DNA of 64,000 nt from Neolentinus lepideus HHB14362 ss-1 (Eukaryota > Basidiomycota > Agaricomycetes > Gloeophyllales > Gloeophyllaceae), in NCBI GenBank assembly GCA_001632425.1, contig KV425553.1, forward strand, positions 661,498-725,497, read 5' to 3'. Under the pieces are notes generated by a model. That model did no database searches and had not been told where the DNA came from. It worked only from the letters and a program-made list of their open reading frames with translations. Each line of letters begins with the position of its first letter. Positions within the stretch are counted from its first letter, which is position 1. Shown here piece after piece: positions 41,850 through 53,973 of this stretch. The position numbers and the translations under genes are program-made.

Positions 41850-43199
41850 GACAATCTCGTATGGAGTCGGGGACTGGCGCTTGCGCCGCTACGATTGGAT
41901 TCAGCTTCTCGAGGCTTAGACATTCCCCGGCCTAGGTCACGCCTCCCCTCGCATTCCAGATCAGTCCCGTCGTCTGGGTCACTCCGAGGTCTTCTATCGT
42001 CTTCGCGCCAACTTTCAGAGGCGGCGCCATCACATTATCTACTGAGAGCTAGTTTCCCGCCGGCACTCCTCGATCTGCTGCAAACCCACGCTACGGATCC
42101 GGACCCAACTTTTATCCAGTTTGTCATCCAGGCTTGGCTTGTTCAATGTTGTTCAATCATCTTCGACTCTTTCTGCTTTGGACTCCGGCCGGAACTGGAT
42201 ATTTCGTTGCGCCACTTGTGGGACACTGTGAAGAAGAAGGGTGTGTTCAACGTTATCCGATATCTCATGTTGATGTAGCTGTATTCACTAACCACCGTAT
42301 TCATAGAATTACAAGCAACTGCATCGCGATGGCGTTCTTTAACATACATGTATTGTCGCCCTGTGGCATCTCGTGCTCTAGATGGTGCAAGTGGCTCTTC
42401 TCTTGTCTTGTCTCCGCCGGCTGATCCACAATCGGCCCTGACGTCCATGTTTATGGATGGTCTTCAATCGCTTCTCACTCTTAGTATTTCTTCTGGCGAA
42501 GCCTCTCAAATGCCTATCAACTCTGTGCCTGGCTTGACAACACCGAACCCATCCCCAGCTAGAGCATCACCATTATCTAGGCTGACGTCACCGAACCCGC
42601 TCTCGCCAGATGCTCCTGCGTCCAAGTTTCTCCAGCCTTCTTTGGAACTTCTTGGAGAGCGATACAATTCCGCCGTAGGTCGTATATTCGAGAGTGCCAT
42701 CAAAACAAGCGAAGTCCTCAAAACTGGTGTCATGAGTGCATGGTTCGACCCCGTCAGCGTCGGTCCCATCACAAGAGAGACGAGCCTCGGGCTGTGGTAC
42801 GATTTCAGAGGGAAATACGGCCGTTCGCGTCGAGATAGCTCTGCGAGTAGCCAAAGTTATGCTGGGGGCGGCGCTACTCGGGGTCTCAAGGACGTTTTGA
42901 TGATATGGAACGATCAGTCGACGTTCACCTTCAATTCGAACGTGATGGAAAATATGTACAAAGACATCAGTGTCGCTTCGCCCGTCAAGGGCGAGCAGAA
43001 AGATCTAGAGCGCGACCAGAAGGTCTTGTGCACGGTTGAACTTGGCTTGGTCTGTGTTCGCAGGGAGAGCGGGGAAGCGGACATGAACGGCACAGGGAAA
43101 CCTCCGAAAGACGAAGATCGGAGAGAGGAAGAGTCAATGTCTCGGACCTTGCTAGTGAAACCCAAGGTGCTGCTTGAAAGTGTGCGAGACTTGTTGTGA
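41850..43199 (+). pseudogene. C-terminal half of the split coiled-coil family gene
   Basis: The first exon is open to about 42,232-42,239 and carries a Ser/Arg/Pro-rich linker, then ALLDLLQTHATDPDPTFIQ and FVIQAWLVQCCSIIFDSFCFG. An intron of about 67 bp ends at CATAG 42306. The second exon (42307-43199) continues LQATASRWRSLTYMYCRP, ERYNSAVGRIFESAIKTSE, SLGLWYDFRGKYGRSRRDS, KVLCTVELGLVCVRRE and ends SVRDLL with TGA 43197-43199. DP..IQ..IQA, the RWRSLT motif and the VLCT.ELGL tail are hallmarks of the same Agaricomycete family as the half at 28866, in the same order and strand. No start codon or N-terminal coiled coil precedes it; accessory gene B and the Helitron lie there instead. The left-arm copy at 7256-8206 is a further truncated duplicate. 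Confidence 0.75.
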
Positions 43200-43569
43200 G
43201 GTGTTGAGCAGTGGGGTTGAACCCGGCTTCTCCAGTCTCAGTCTAAGTAGAATACACATCTTAGGGCCTGAAGAAGACGTGGAAAAGGGGTTGCCTTGTT
43301 GCTCATGATCAACCGCGGTGCACTGTTGTTGTATTTCTTAGTTCCGGACCTTCTATGCCGCTCATTTATTGTATTGGCTGTATTAGTTTGTAATCCTGAT
43401 AGTCGCATCAAGCTTTGCCATGAATGCCATTATGATTAATATTATTGTCCAAAGTTTTTGACCGACTACTGAGGCATACAGCCAACGTTCATCAAATAGC
43501 AATAATTTACGGGAATTCTCGTGTTCCGCTTCTTTAGTCGACTATTTTTATGCATCACACAAAAACCCG

Positions 43570-46500
43570 TTACGAGACTAAGAAGGCTTGTGTCCAAGGA
43601 GTCGCGACCGCTTGACCTGTGAGCACCGGATTCGTGCCTCGAGCAGAGTTCGACCACAACTCTGCTGAACGATAAGGCGAAGACTGAGAGGCTATTGGTG
43701 TATATTGGGCTCCATAAAGCGGAGTAATGGACGGCGTCGTGGCGAAATATGCAACGTGACCTGCAGCAGGGTCGTCCTGATTGTAGGACCTCCCTGAGGC
43801 TGGTGCGGATTCAACAGAAGAGGGCGGTATGGTGCTGATAACAGACAACGTCTTGTCTAATAGGCTTAACACCGTCCTCGCCATTGGCCAGGTCTCCTGT
43901 GGCAAATCATCGACTGACAAACGCAATAATAAGGAGCATAGCGCACCTGGAGGCCTCCCAATACGGACCGGCATTGCTGCAGCAGGGTTCGTGCTTGCGT
44001 ATTCCATGGCTCAGCTTTCACTTCATGTTCGGCATAAGAGATAAAGGCATCTATCGTACGATAGCAAGTGACTTACCGATTACTACAAATATTACCCTGG
44101 AAGTTACGGTTTCTTAGTTGAGGGACGAAATGGACAGTTTCGAACTTACGCGGCGTCCAAGATGCAGCCGACGAGCAAGGGAGAAGATACTGCCATGCGA
44201 TGTTTCACAAGCCACGCTGTCGCTGGCAGAAGATACAATAAGGTACATTCTGCAAGCAGTCGAAGAAGACCTACCTATAGAGACAATGCGAGTAGCGGCG
44301 TCCTGACATTTCGTGAGAGCCGTGCTCTGCAAAGCATTCAATTCGGGTGATTGGGCATAGGAACTGCAGAGAGAGGTCAACCCATGTTGGTCTCAAGTAT
44401 AATAAATCTCACCTAGCTTCAGGGAATGGAATGCTGGCAATAATCGTTACTTAATCGACTTCTTAAAGCTTGATCAAACTTACAAAGCTTTGTGCAAGAT
44501 GATCCATGCCCACCAGCACTGTGCATGGAGGAGGAAAACCATGGGAGAGGCATCGATATCTGTGCCTGCATCCAACCTTAGGATTTGAGGCAATTCCGTG
44601 TACCATTTGTCCAGTTCTGTCTGAAGACGGCACACCGTGCTGTCCACCCCAGACTGTCGTCGATACACAGCAGGGTACAAATTGGTTAATATAGATCCAA
44701 TAATGGTGGCTACAAGCGAAGTCAACGTCAAAGTAATACGGTGGGTCGCATCCACCTACCGAGGCGATTGAAAGCATTGAAATACTGTGGAATTATGCGA
44801 GACACATCGCATGGCTCGATGAAGCCGGAGCGGGAATCCTCTTCACACTGGTGCGTTGTCAGCGTGCGCAGGAGATGAACAGAAAAATACACTTACCAAT
44901 TCCGTAACCGACATAGAGGCGCTGCAGTCCGTGAACGTGATCGAACTTGCACGTCCTGAGAATTGGTCCGTCAATGCCCTGAGACACCTACAACACTTGA
45001 TACATACCCGTATGCCCGGCAACATACCTAGCTTAGATGAGCATGATGGAATTGCACGAAATGTACACACACCTGTCGAGGATGCTGCAGCCGATCCAGG
45101 TTTGGGTTCGCATTTCCTGCTCCGACTTCGAAAATTCTAGACCGACCACGTTATGCATATTCCCGAAGGAGCGATGCATACCGAGACTCCGGGCCTACGA
45201 GACACTCGTTAGGCACGAAAACTACGTACGTGGACGAATTCACCATTCTGGTAGCTGTGTCTAATAGTCGAATATTAGCTGCAATTCTGCGATAGAAAGG
45301 AGAAATAACCTAAGAAACACGAGATCATATTCCCGGGCCCTAATAAGAGTATCAGGGCCACAATTAATCGTCGCAGGACAGAAGTCTCGTACCAACACCC
45401 AAATCATGATAACACATCAATAGAAGAGCTTGGCACATGAATGGAGTGGCTGTACCCAAGTTTGATCCTCGAACATTTTCAATCAGTCCGAAGTCCCCCA
45501 CAAGTTCTAAGACTTACGAAAAAGTTCTAGAGCCCCCTTGTAATAAGTGTCCGGCACGTGAGCAGTCGGCCCGACAGCGAAGTTTCCAGCGTCGCGAAGA
45601 CGAGATGAAAGAGCAAACATGGCAAAGAGGAGGAAGTCAAACGTGATGTCAGGAAACTCTAACCCCGCACGAGGCGATGATACCTCTCTGCGTGTGGTCA
45701 GTGAAAACAGGGGATGTGTCTATATAATCCGGACCACGTGCCTTATTCTGTTGTGAAAGCGCGGGCCATTAGCGAGGAATACAATTTAGCTCAGAAGCTA
45801 AATCGGCGCACCTGCGATCGTACATTTCATAGAAGTATGTTCTGTGGATGACGGGGAAGACCGGATGTATGCGGCTAAAGTATATCTCGATGAGGTCGTT
45901 CTGGACTTGCTGCTCAGGCATCGCAGTTGCTGGAACAACCGAATATCGAGGCGTCTGTTGCGTATAAGGCACCGGCAACCAATTCCGCTGGCTTTGGGAT
46001 TCCCTTTGGAGATATTCACCTTTTGATGCTGCAGAAGGCTATAGCACGTACCTCGACAGGTAGTTGCCAGTATTGCAACATTTCTGTAGAAGATAAAATG
46101 CGCTCGCCCTTCCGTGATACCAAACCTGGACTTGGTCAGTGACCTGATAAGACATGCCGCGTCTGGTATATGCATACCTGGAGACTTTGGTCCACTGATA
46201 TTTCATCTGGATCTAGGGCGCACAGATCCACCGAGTCTGACCCATAGCCTAGAGAAGTACTTAGATCCCCGCTCTTTCAGATGTTATCAAAGTTAGCTGA
46301 CACAACGAAGCATCAGATATCTCGCTGCTGGCGAAACCAGGCCGGTACCCGCTGTTCAATGCGTTATCTATGGCGCCAATGAATTATACATTGATCGTCG
46401 CCGACTTAGGGACAGACTCACTGGTAGGTGACAGAGGCATGGGACCGAAAAAGGTGTTGCTGACATCAGAAGCAAGCATAGTCCGGAGACTGTCACCCCA

Positions 46501-47351
46501 GCTGTTGTTAGGGGTAACTTGTCTCTGATTGACTAATGGCGTCGAAGGGCATCAGCGCATTCCGCTAGATCCAAAAAAAGAAACGAACCAAAGCTTGCAG
46601 TGAACTCTTCGCGGTTCGACCTCGATTGACGTTTGTTAAAGGGCGGCTCATCACCAGGCCCAGACCTCGAAAGAGACACCAGAAAATCCTGCTTCGTCGA
46701 AGCGAAAGCTGCATCAATCCGTCCTTTAGGTCCGAAGGGTCCATGTTCAACCCGTTGTATAATCTGTTCAGCGAGCGGATCTCGTGACAGATGATCCAGA
46801 AGACTGCGAGCACGGGGATCCTGGGACCCGATAATTGCTCCCAAGAGTGCTTCAGATTGATGAAGGCGTCTCTCAATGGCGTGAATGTATCTGGTACAAC
46901 AGTAAAAAAAGCATGTGTGCGTATTTCAGCAGTGCACGCACCCCTTCGGAGGACCTCTTTTGTGATTTGGGCCTACTTCCAAGAGACCGTCAAGATTGAC
47001 AAATACTTATTCAACAGCTGCAATGCGCACCAGCATATGTGCAAGCTAATCCCACACCATCGTTAGCACTTGGCGTTGCCAGAATTGACTGCATTACCTA
47101 GGCCTAGAGTGGTACATCCTCGGCAAGGCTGCTCTGGTCCGGAGATCCTTTCGCATTTACTCTTGGTGCGGCGGCAGTGGTCGCAAGCTATATGGTAAGA
47201 GTCAGACGCCATTGCTAGCATCATAGTCGTGACATAGCATGCCTCTAGTGCTCCGTCGACGAGACGAGTGGTCGGATTCAGTCCGATCGCCCACGAAACT
47301 TGCATCTTCGTCTGAGTGGTCGCTAGTAGAGCAAGTGAGAGGGGTGGTCAT
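43570..47351 (-). CDS. Zn(II)2Cys6 fungal transcription factor, right-arm copy
   Basis: Same architecture as the left-arm copy. The ATG at 47351 opens the acidic and Arg/Ser-rich leader (three residues shorter than the left copy), then CDHCRRTKSKC...CRGC with the sixth cysteine after an intron, a coiled linker, the fungal_trans region (DLIEIYFSRIHPVFPVIHR) and the tail ending at 43570 (ATPWTQAFLVS). It lies tail-to-tail with the C-terminal half gene. The last exon shows roughly one residue in six changed against the left copy, while the central 1.4 kb is almost identical. In a Ser/Thr-rich segment (about 46,384-46,386) this copy has TAA where the left copy has CAA; the neighbouring frame also stops nearby. 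If that stretch is exonic, this copy is broken, but I could not fix the exon boundaries there. Confidence 0.75.
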
Positions 47352-50300
47352 GTTTAAGCTGTCAGTATGCCAAGAGGTTTGTCCAGCCGTCAAATATATA
47401 CCTTTTCGATGAAACTGGCCAGAAGCCACTGTAAAGAAGAAGGGATTACTGGTACGAGACGTAAGTGGCACCTGATATACTTGAGAAGATTGAGAAGCAT
47501 CCAAAAACAAGGCACAGGCCCCCATCTCCGAGTCATTGGAAAACAAGACAATCTCCAGGCTTCAGTCAACACCACACGAAGCTGGTCGTTTGAGAATAAG
47601 TTCCAGAAAACCGGGATAGAATTACGGTCAATCAGAAGAGATTCGCTATCGGTATGGATCACAGTGGATCGCGATGAAGGAGCTGGACTGTCCCGAGAAC
47701 ACAAGAGTCCGTCCTAGGCCAGATCGACATATGAACGGAAAATGCTTGAACGATAAATTCACGTGGCTGTGCCGCTTTCCTGGTTTGTCAGTGATTTCCG
47801 TGATTTCAAGTTGAACCGTTAGGTGACCTTCAGTGGTCTCGGCTTCTTCGGTTTCAAGTCCCTCTTCATTTGGTCACGCAGCGACTTCGGCAGTGAGACA
47901 TTCGAGAGGCTTCCGACGGGGGAACTCAGCAGACCACCTATCTCACCAGGGCTCAAATTTGGAGTCGGCATCTCAAAAAATGAAGACCGTGATGGCCTTC
48001 GTCCAGTACAATCCTCCCAGGAGCGGAGGTTACGTTCAGCGACGCCTCAAACATGTTGCGTAGCTCGTCAAGGATGAAGTCAATATCTAGCGCTATCGCG
48101 GGTCGGGCTCGCACCTTCTTCGATCTTTCTCATGAGAAGAACACCTTATGTATTGAAGACCGTGACCGAGCTCGGTTCCTTCAGAGAGTTGTAATTTGAA
48201 TATGGAAACTCACATCCACCGTCGATATATGTTCGTAATACTTGTTAAACAACAAATCGTATGATCGTTAAATACGATGCGTTTGTCGTCACGGTTTAAG
48301 TTGGTCCATTAGCAAAGGCTCTCACCAGTCCATGACTGGTGCCAGCATGATCTTGACAGATGATAATATGGAACGCAGAGCACGCTAAACAGAGTGAAGA
48401 GACCAATCTATGCTTCATTAGCTCTAGCAACTGTTTTGGGATGCAAGGAAAAGAGACCTACAATATTGTCTGTGATAGCCCCGAGCGACGCGACAAGAGT
48501 CGGGCCTCAGGACCCAATCACATATAGCCAACGTCTTGAATTAGCCTAGTGCTGGTAGAGGCATAATCAATCCAAACCCCTCGATCACCAGCTAACTGGG
48601 TCTCGCCCGTCTAGCCGACCGCACTCACAATCGATCCTTGGGCTTGACGACGTAGATTCGTAAGCATCCGTAGGATCAAGACCCGAAGCTGCATGTGACG
48701 GTTACACGGGGTGATCCTCGGTCTCGATGCGTTGGAAACAAAAGTCCAGGTATATTCGTTGTGATGTATATCTACATCGCTCGGCCCGACCATACAGGGC
48801 CAGCTATCATGCCGTCAAAGGGACATCCTTAGGAGGTAAATATTAAACAGATAAGAAGACAAGCGCAATTATAGAACAGCTTGCCAGTATCCTGTAATGA
48901 CGATGGCACTTGGCATGCCTGGCTAAGCGTTATGACCGTCATATTGACGCTTGCAGCGGACATTTCTGGCAGACGTTCGATAGCCTCGTTGCAAGGTGTA
49001 ACGTAGCCTCATTGCAGTCTGTGGTGGCTTCGCTTGCGAGAAAGTACCAATGAACGATTAACGGCCGAACGAGTCTAGAGCACCTCTTCGTTCCGTTATT
49101 TAGCCAGAAGCCGTTGTCCCGAAGATCGATTGTGACAGAACCATTGGATTAGGAGTGCCCGGCTCAGCTCGGATCCAGAGGTACCTTCATACGTACAACC
49201 ACAGCCAGATACCTGGTTCGTAGAAGGACAAGCTTCAGCATCCAGAACAGTAGAATATCTCAAGCTTACTGATGCTCAGAATCTGTCAAGAATGTTCTTC
49301 GTACCAATCCCTGGCACCACACTGACCATATAATCGACTTCGTACCACGCTGGAACATCGTAATGGACTATTAGATTCAGTCCAGTCGTCAGACCCGCGT
49401 AGGGTCGTCCCATTGAATCCAATGGGCATTACTGATCAGGAAGCATGTGCCCGTTCCAACGCCGCAGAAGGACAGGCTAAGGTCCTGACTCCTTGCCGAG
49501 GAGTCCGGTCTTTGGGGTGGTGCTCTACTTCGAGAACATTCGTCAGTGCCACAGGTATAAAATATTTTCACAGTCTGGACATTGAAATGCATAACATCTC
49601 CGTGGCCCGCCGGTATAAAAGTCTCGCTGAGGTGACGGCGAACGTATGCCCGTTGTTTCGTCTCGAAGAAGATAGCATGGCCAGTATTGCTAAGTCCAGT
49701 CACTTTGGCTCATCTTTTTGATCAATCTGGGATCTTGATTGTGAACATATCGCCAAAACTATGAAGTCGATAAATGTTGTAGAGGGCGAGCTGACTGCGT
49801 CAAGTCCTCACCTGCTGTAGGCCGCTATACCTTTGAACTCTAAGAACCTCACTTACGCGCAGAAGCTCTCTTCTCTTCTTCAGCTTACGTAACGTTACAG
49901 AAAATGATGAGTCTAGTAGCATCGTTGCCGGTATGTACGCCCTGCCACAGCTTGTGGGACCCTGAAATGCACAGATTATACACGCCTGAGGACGCAGAAC
50001 CTATATTGAATATTCGCAGCCTTATGAGTCCTTGGCTTCAAGAGATCATGATAGTTCGTCCGTAGAGCCCCAGAGAATGCACCGAGTCCTGGTTTATGAC
50101 CTTGATCAGGTCGTGTGGTCAGTAGAAAACTAGACTTGGAAATGGAGCGTAGACTATGCTGTAAAGTTGTTGTGGTGCCTGGATGGAATGGTATCCTTAG
50201 CCATGACGTTGATGCAAATAGGGTCTGACCAACACCAAATTATTGCTCGGCAAGGATATCTTTCTCGAACCGTAGTGCGGCAGCAATACCTCTGATAGAC

Positions 50301-50583
50301 GGTACAGGAAGGATGTCATGTTCCATCTCAAGCCGTTGCCATCTGGCAACAATGGGCACGAGGATAGCCCCCACCTAACAGATTCCTGAGCCAACGAATA
50401 ATGGCCAATGTTTTCACTCGGCGCGTGGATAAATCTCATCATACTGGCAGTTTCTCGCGCAGAAGGATTAAAATGACCACGCTTTGCAAGTACTAATGTT
50501 GATGACTGACTATAGATATAACTATCAGGAGCGGTCGACTCACTTCTCCTCGCCGAGACAGGGCATGCGGAACTTTCATCGAA
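47352..50583. other. Gene-free outer part of the right arm
   Basis: Counterpart of 1-3110. Frames are not conserved between the arms, so I see no gene. The stretch 49,916-50,543 and about 200 bp near 49,270-49,470 have no counterpart in the left arm; no TIRs or target duplications were recognised for either. The 129-codon minus-strand frame at 50197-50586 lies mostly in the arm-specific part and has no recognisable motif. Confidence 0.45.
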
Positions 50584-51018
50584 CAAGAAGCACTGGCAGC
50601 CGACATCGAAGCATCGTCATCTCGAGACTGCTGGCAATTCTGCAGTATTTATACGCCGACGAGTTCTCTCCGGACGAACAGCGAACAGGCAAAACTGTGT
50701 GGCATTTGAGTGCCGTGCAGGAAATAGCGAGAAAGCAGAAGATCCAGGCTAAACCCGGTTATTCATCTAGATGGCTCAGGGTTGGTCGCTGGATGAAATA
50801 TGTCGCTTGTCTTAAGAAAGAAAAAGGAAAAAGATTGCATTCACATCGTAAGTCGGAGTGCACGTGCTGAGTGTTCACGAGGTATATGGAAAGATGCAAT
50901 TTGGTGGACGTCTACAGGTAGCTGTTTGTAATAACGTCGGGGGAATCACCTAAAGTTGCCTGAAATGGTAACACCGACGCCTTCATCTTGCAGGCAGATT
51001 CCGAGATGATATGCTTTG

Positions 51019-52578
51019 ATGTTGCAGACACCTCTGCCATTGTTGCTAGCCTTGCTCTCCTGGCTGAATATACCACTCTACTTTGTAAACAACAGCAGAG
51101 AAGCTTCTCTCGGCTCTGACCTTCGCTTTGATCTGCGACATGAACATGCCGTTTCTTCTACTGGCCGGGTTGTCTTCAGAGATACGGTGACCCAATCATC
51201 AAATTCAGCACATTTCTTGAGAACCAGGACTCTTAAAACATATCGTTTGACATCACTATCTTACATCACATCGGAGACGACTGCACATGGGCGCGAGCCA
51301 ACGGGCGTCTGTCAGAATGATACATGGGACGAAGATGAAGTGCTTGGGCCAGAAGTTGCAAGCAGGGAGACGTTACTACAACTGGCGAAAATGACCAACA
51401 ATGCGTATGTCGAGCCCGACGATAAGGCCTGGTACGATTTAGGGGCTAATTGGACGAATGTGCGTACATGTTTATCTTGGTTCTATATGTCCGAGCCCCA
51501 CTTCTCCCTGCTCTTGCGTACCAGACTGACACGGTATTATGTATTAGGCATATCCCGTTGGCTGGGAACCCGATGCAGACGGCTTCAGAGGCCATGTCTT
51601 CGCTTCGCCTGATAACTCTACAATTGTTCTGTCCATCAAGGGTACATCTGCAGGGTTCTTTGGCGGCGGTGGAACCACTGTAAAGAAAGACAAACTCAAC
51701 GATAATCTTCTCTTCAGTTGCTGTTGTGCCCGGGTAGACTGGACTTGGACCCCGGTCTGTGGATGTTACCGAAGCGGTAACAAATGCGACAGAGACTGCC
51801 TGGAGCAATCCCTGATCAACGACACCCTCTTCTACCCAATAGGCACAGTGCGTTCTGCAACTTTTCCATTCAACTTCTCGACTAATGGCTCGTATAGAAT
51901 TTATATAATAATCTAACATACATGTATCCTGAATCCAATATCTGGATTATAGGACATTCTCTGGGAGGCGCTTTGGCGTCGCTACTAGGCGTGACCTTTG
52001 GTGTACCGGTTGTTACCTTCGAAACACCGGGGGAGAAAATGGCCGCTGGCCGCCTACATCTGCCCTCACCAGTACGTCTACTCTGATGATCTCACGGACT
52101 CACTTTCACATATCATCGCACAGCCCTCTACCCATCACGTTACTCATGTGTATCACACTGCTGATCCTATACCCATGGGGACGTGCAATGGAATCCTCTC
52201 CTCCTGTGCGCTGGCTGGATATGCAATGGAAAGTCGGTACGTCTTGGAATGGCCTAGCGAAGAAAGATTCATTTTGCTTCAACTCTAAATCTCCGACCCG
52301 ACCGGGTTACAGATGTCATCTTGGCTTATCAATTGTGTATGACACCGTCTCCAACCTGTCCTGGGCTGTTGACATCCGCACACACGGCATCGTGAACGTT
52401 ATCGAGAACCTCCTGTCTTATCCTTGGGCTCCCAGTGAGGAGATAGGAAAGGAAGTACCCGAACCCGCTCCAGAAGACGACTGCGTTGTATGTGCATTTA
52501 GTTTGTGGGCGTATCCGCGTCTCAATCAAGTTTTTACAGGAATGCTACGACTGGGAGTTTGGAGATTTTCCTTCATGA
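51019..52578 (+). CDS. atg15: Autophagy-related lipase Atg15
   Basis: Class 3 lipase of the vacuole that breaks down autophagic bodies and other intravacuolar vesicles. The start is ATG 51019, followed by a hydrophobic signal-anchor ([17 protein letters not shown]) as in the family. Six exons join in phase: exon 1 to [21 protein letters not shown] through [17 protein letters not shown] and a Cys-rich segment to [19 protein letters not shown] with catalytic GHSLGG through [25 protein letters not shown] to [24 protein letters not shown] through [13 protein letters not shown]; and the last exon [10 protein letters not shown] ending at 52578. The serine in GHSLGG, the aspartate in HTADPIPMG and the histidine in RTHGIV fit the triad. 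Total length of about 400 residues is normal. I see no defect. It lies just outside the inverted repeat. Confidence 0.93.
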
Positions 52579-53973
52579 TTTATGTTATAAGTTAGAGAAG
52601 TATTGGATTCTGAACCTCATCTGAGAACTGAACTGTGCATTCGTCAGGTCTGAGCACTATTTGATTATCGGTTTGTAGAACACCTGTGAGTGTAGCTTAA
52701 TCTAGATCCCGTTGATACAGGCTAATTCTGTTAGGTAACGTTTCATACAATACTCTATAGTACACGACTATACTAGGAAGCCAACTGCGCTTCCTGGTGG
52801 ATCATTAAGCCCAAGCTACTCCAGCGATCACCTTACCTTTCGGGGTTGATTCGATAGGCCAGCTTGTGATGGGGCAGCTTCTAACATTTATATTAGAGGT
52901 ACGCGCTACTGTCCATTCGTGCCTGGTCTTTCGTGTAGTCGTTCTGTCAGCTGAGACGCACCCCCACACGTCCTGAGCGAGAAGCAGGAATAGGGCGACT
53001 CAATTCTAAAACAGCAGGTCTACGGTTGCTCTGGAGGCTTGGGTCTGCGATCGTATGATCGAACTACGCTATGTGTAGATGGTCCCTCACCGTGGCTCGG
53101 CGCCATGATGTTTAGACCTTGGTTGGTAGCACTTGATGATTATTGAATATGGTTTGTATGCGGTCGCCCCTACTTACTTTAGGGGGAGCTTGCTTGATCC
53201 GAGTTTGGCAATGATTAGATTTAAATGGAATTAGAAATCCTATATATGGCATATACGCAATAAGTGCACTAATTACGAGGAATCAAAAGGATATGCAGTA
53301 TAAGGTGCTAATTCTTCGAAGACATCTTCATTGACTGAGTCTCAGTGATACCCTGATAGGCCTCTGAAAATGTGTTCTACCACTTCCCGCAGCGATCCAC
53401 GACTTCCATCCACTTCTACAATTTCCCTGCATTTCAGCTCAACTCACGAGTGAACTCTGAACGTCAATCACACGAATGTTACAAAGACCATTTATTTCAC
53501 ACTGGCGCACGCGAAGTACAGATGATAAATACGTCTAAAACTACAGGGTAACAAGTACACAATGACAAGAGAGATGACAACGAAACCATGAGTCATGCGG
53601 GTCACAATACATATACAGGCATCCATGCCGAGTAGAACCCATTTTGGCCAATTCTGAGTGTTCCAGAGCGAGTGAAAGGAAGTTCATGAGACCCCGCGCG
53701 CCCATGTGGGTTACTGATTTTCACCCTACATGCATGGTTTGCCACCGTCCTCGACACAACAAAAAGACCAACGACGAGTGCAGAGACGGTGCGGGATGAG
53801 GAGGCACAATAGAGGGAAAGTAGAGTAATTAGCTTGCAGCGACATTGATATTGACGTGCTTGCGGGTGTTGCGATATTCTGACGGCGACGCTGTTGAACA
53901 TACAGCTAAAACCCTCCTCGTTCTTTACGCCTGCTCCTTAACCAGGCGCCCCCATTCGCCCCGATGGACAGGC
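52579..53973. other. Intergenic, no gene recognised
   Basis: Between atg15 and the convergent Ser/Pro-rich gene; it presumably holds both 3' untranslated regions. The minus-strand frame at 53602-53901 shows no recognisable feature. No repeats with clear termini were seen. Confidence 0.45.

Larger units (their letters stand above)
29790..41880 (+). mobile_element. Helitron, about 12 kb (limits approximate)
   Basis: A rolling-circle transposon identified by its Rep/helicase protein at 31054-38322. It lies between two halves of a host gene, so its ends should fall within about 29,770-29,880 and 41,770-42,050. On the left, TC dinucleotides following A near 29,770-29,775 would fit a Helitron start. 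On the right, a GC-rich hairpin GGCGCTTGCGCC lies at about 41,876-41,887, but no clean CTRR end follows it. Contents in order: repeated leader segments, a C/G-rich minisatellite, the Rep/helicase gene, and two divergent intron-containing genes. Whether those two belong to the element or to captured host DNA is not settled. Confidence 0.75.
42232..50583. repeat. Right arm of large inverted repeat
   Basis: Reverse complement of 1-8206. The inner end lies at the end of the first supported exon of the C-terminal half gene (VKKK), which continues to the left outside the arm; this makes the right arm the likely original. The outer matching end at about 50583 is set by the window edge, since its partner is base 1. 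Arm-specific segments include about 49,270-49,470 (roughly 200 bp absent from the left arm) and about 49,916-50,543 (roughly 630 bp absent from the left arm). Confidence 0.92.

Noticed and set aside
42037..42050. GAGCTAG followed by T as a possible Helitron CTAG 3' end
   Set aside because: It falls inside the open frame of the C-terminal half gene and joining it to the left half breaks the reading frame; the hairpin near 41,876 is a better but still unproven candidate.
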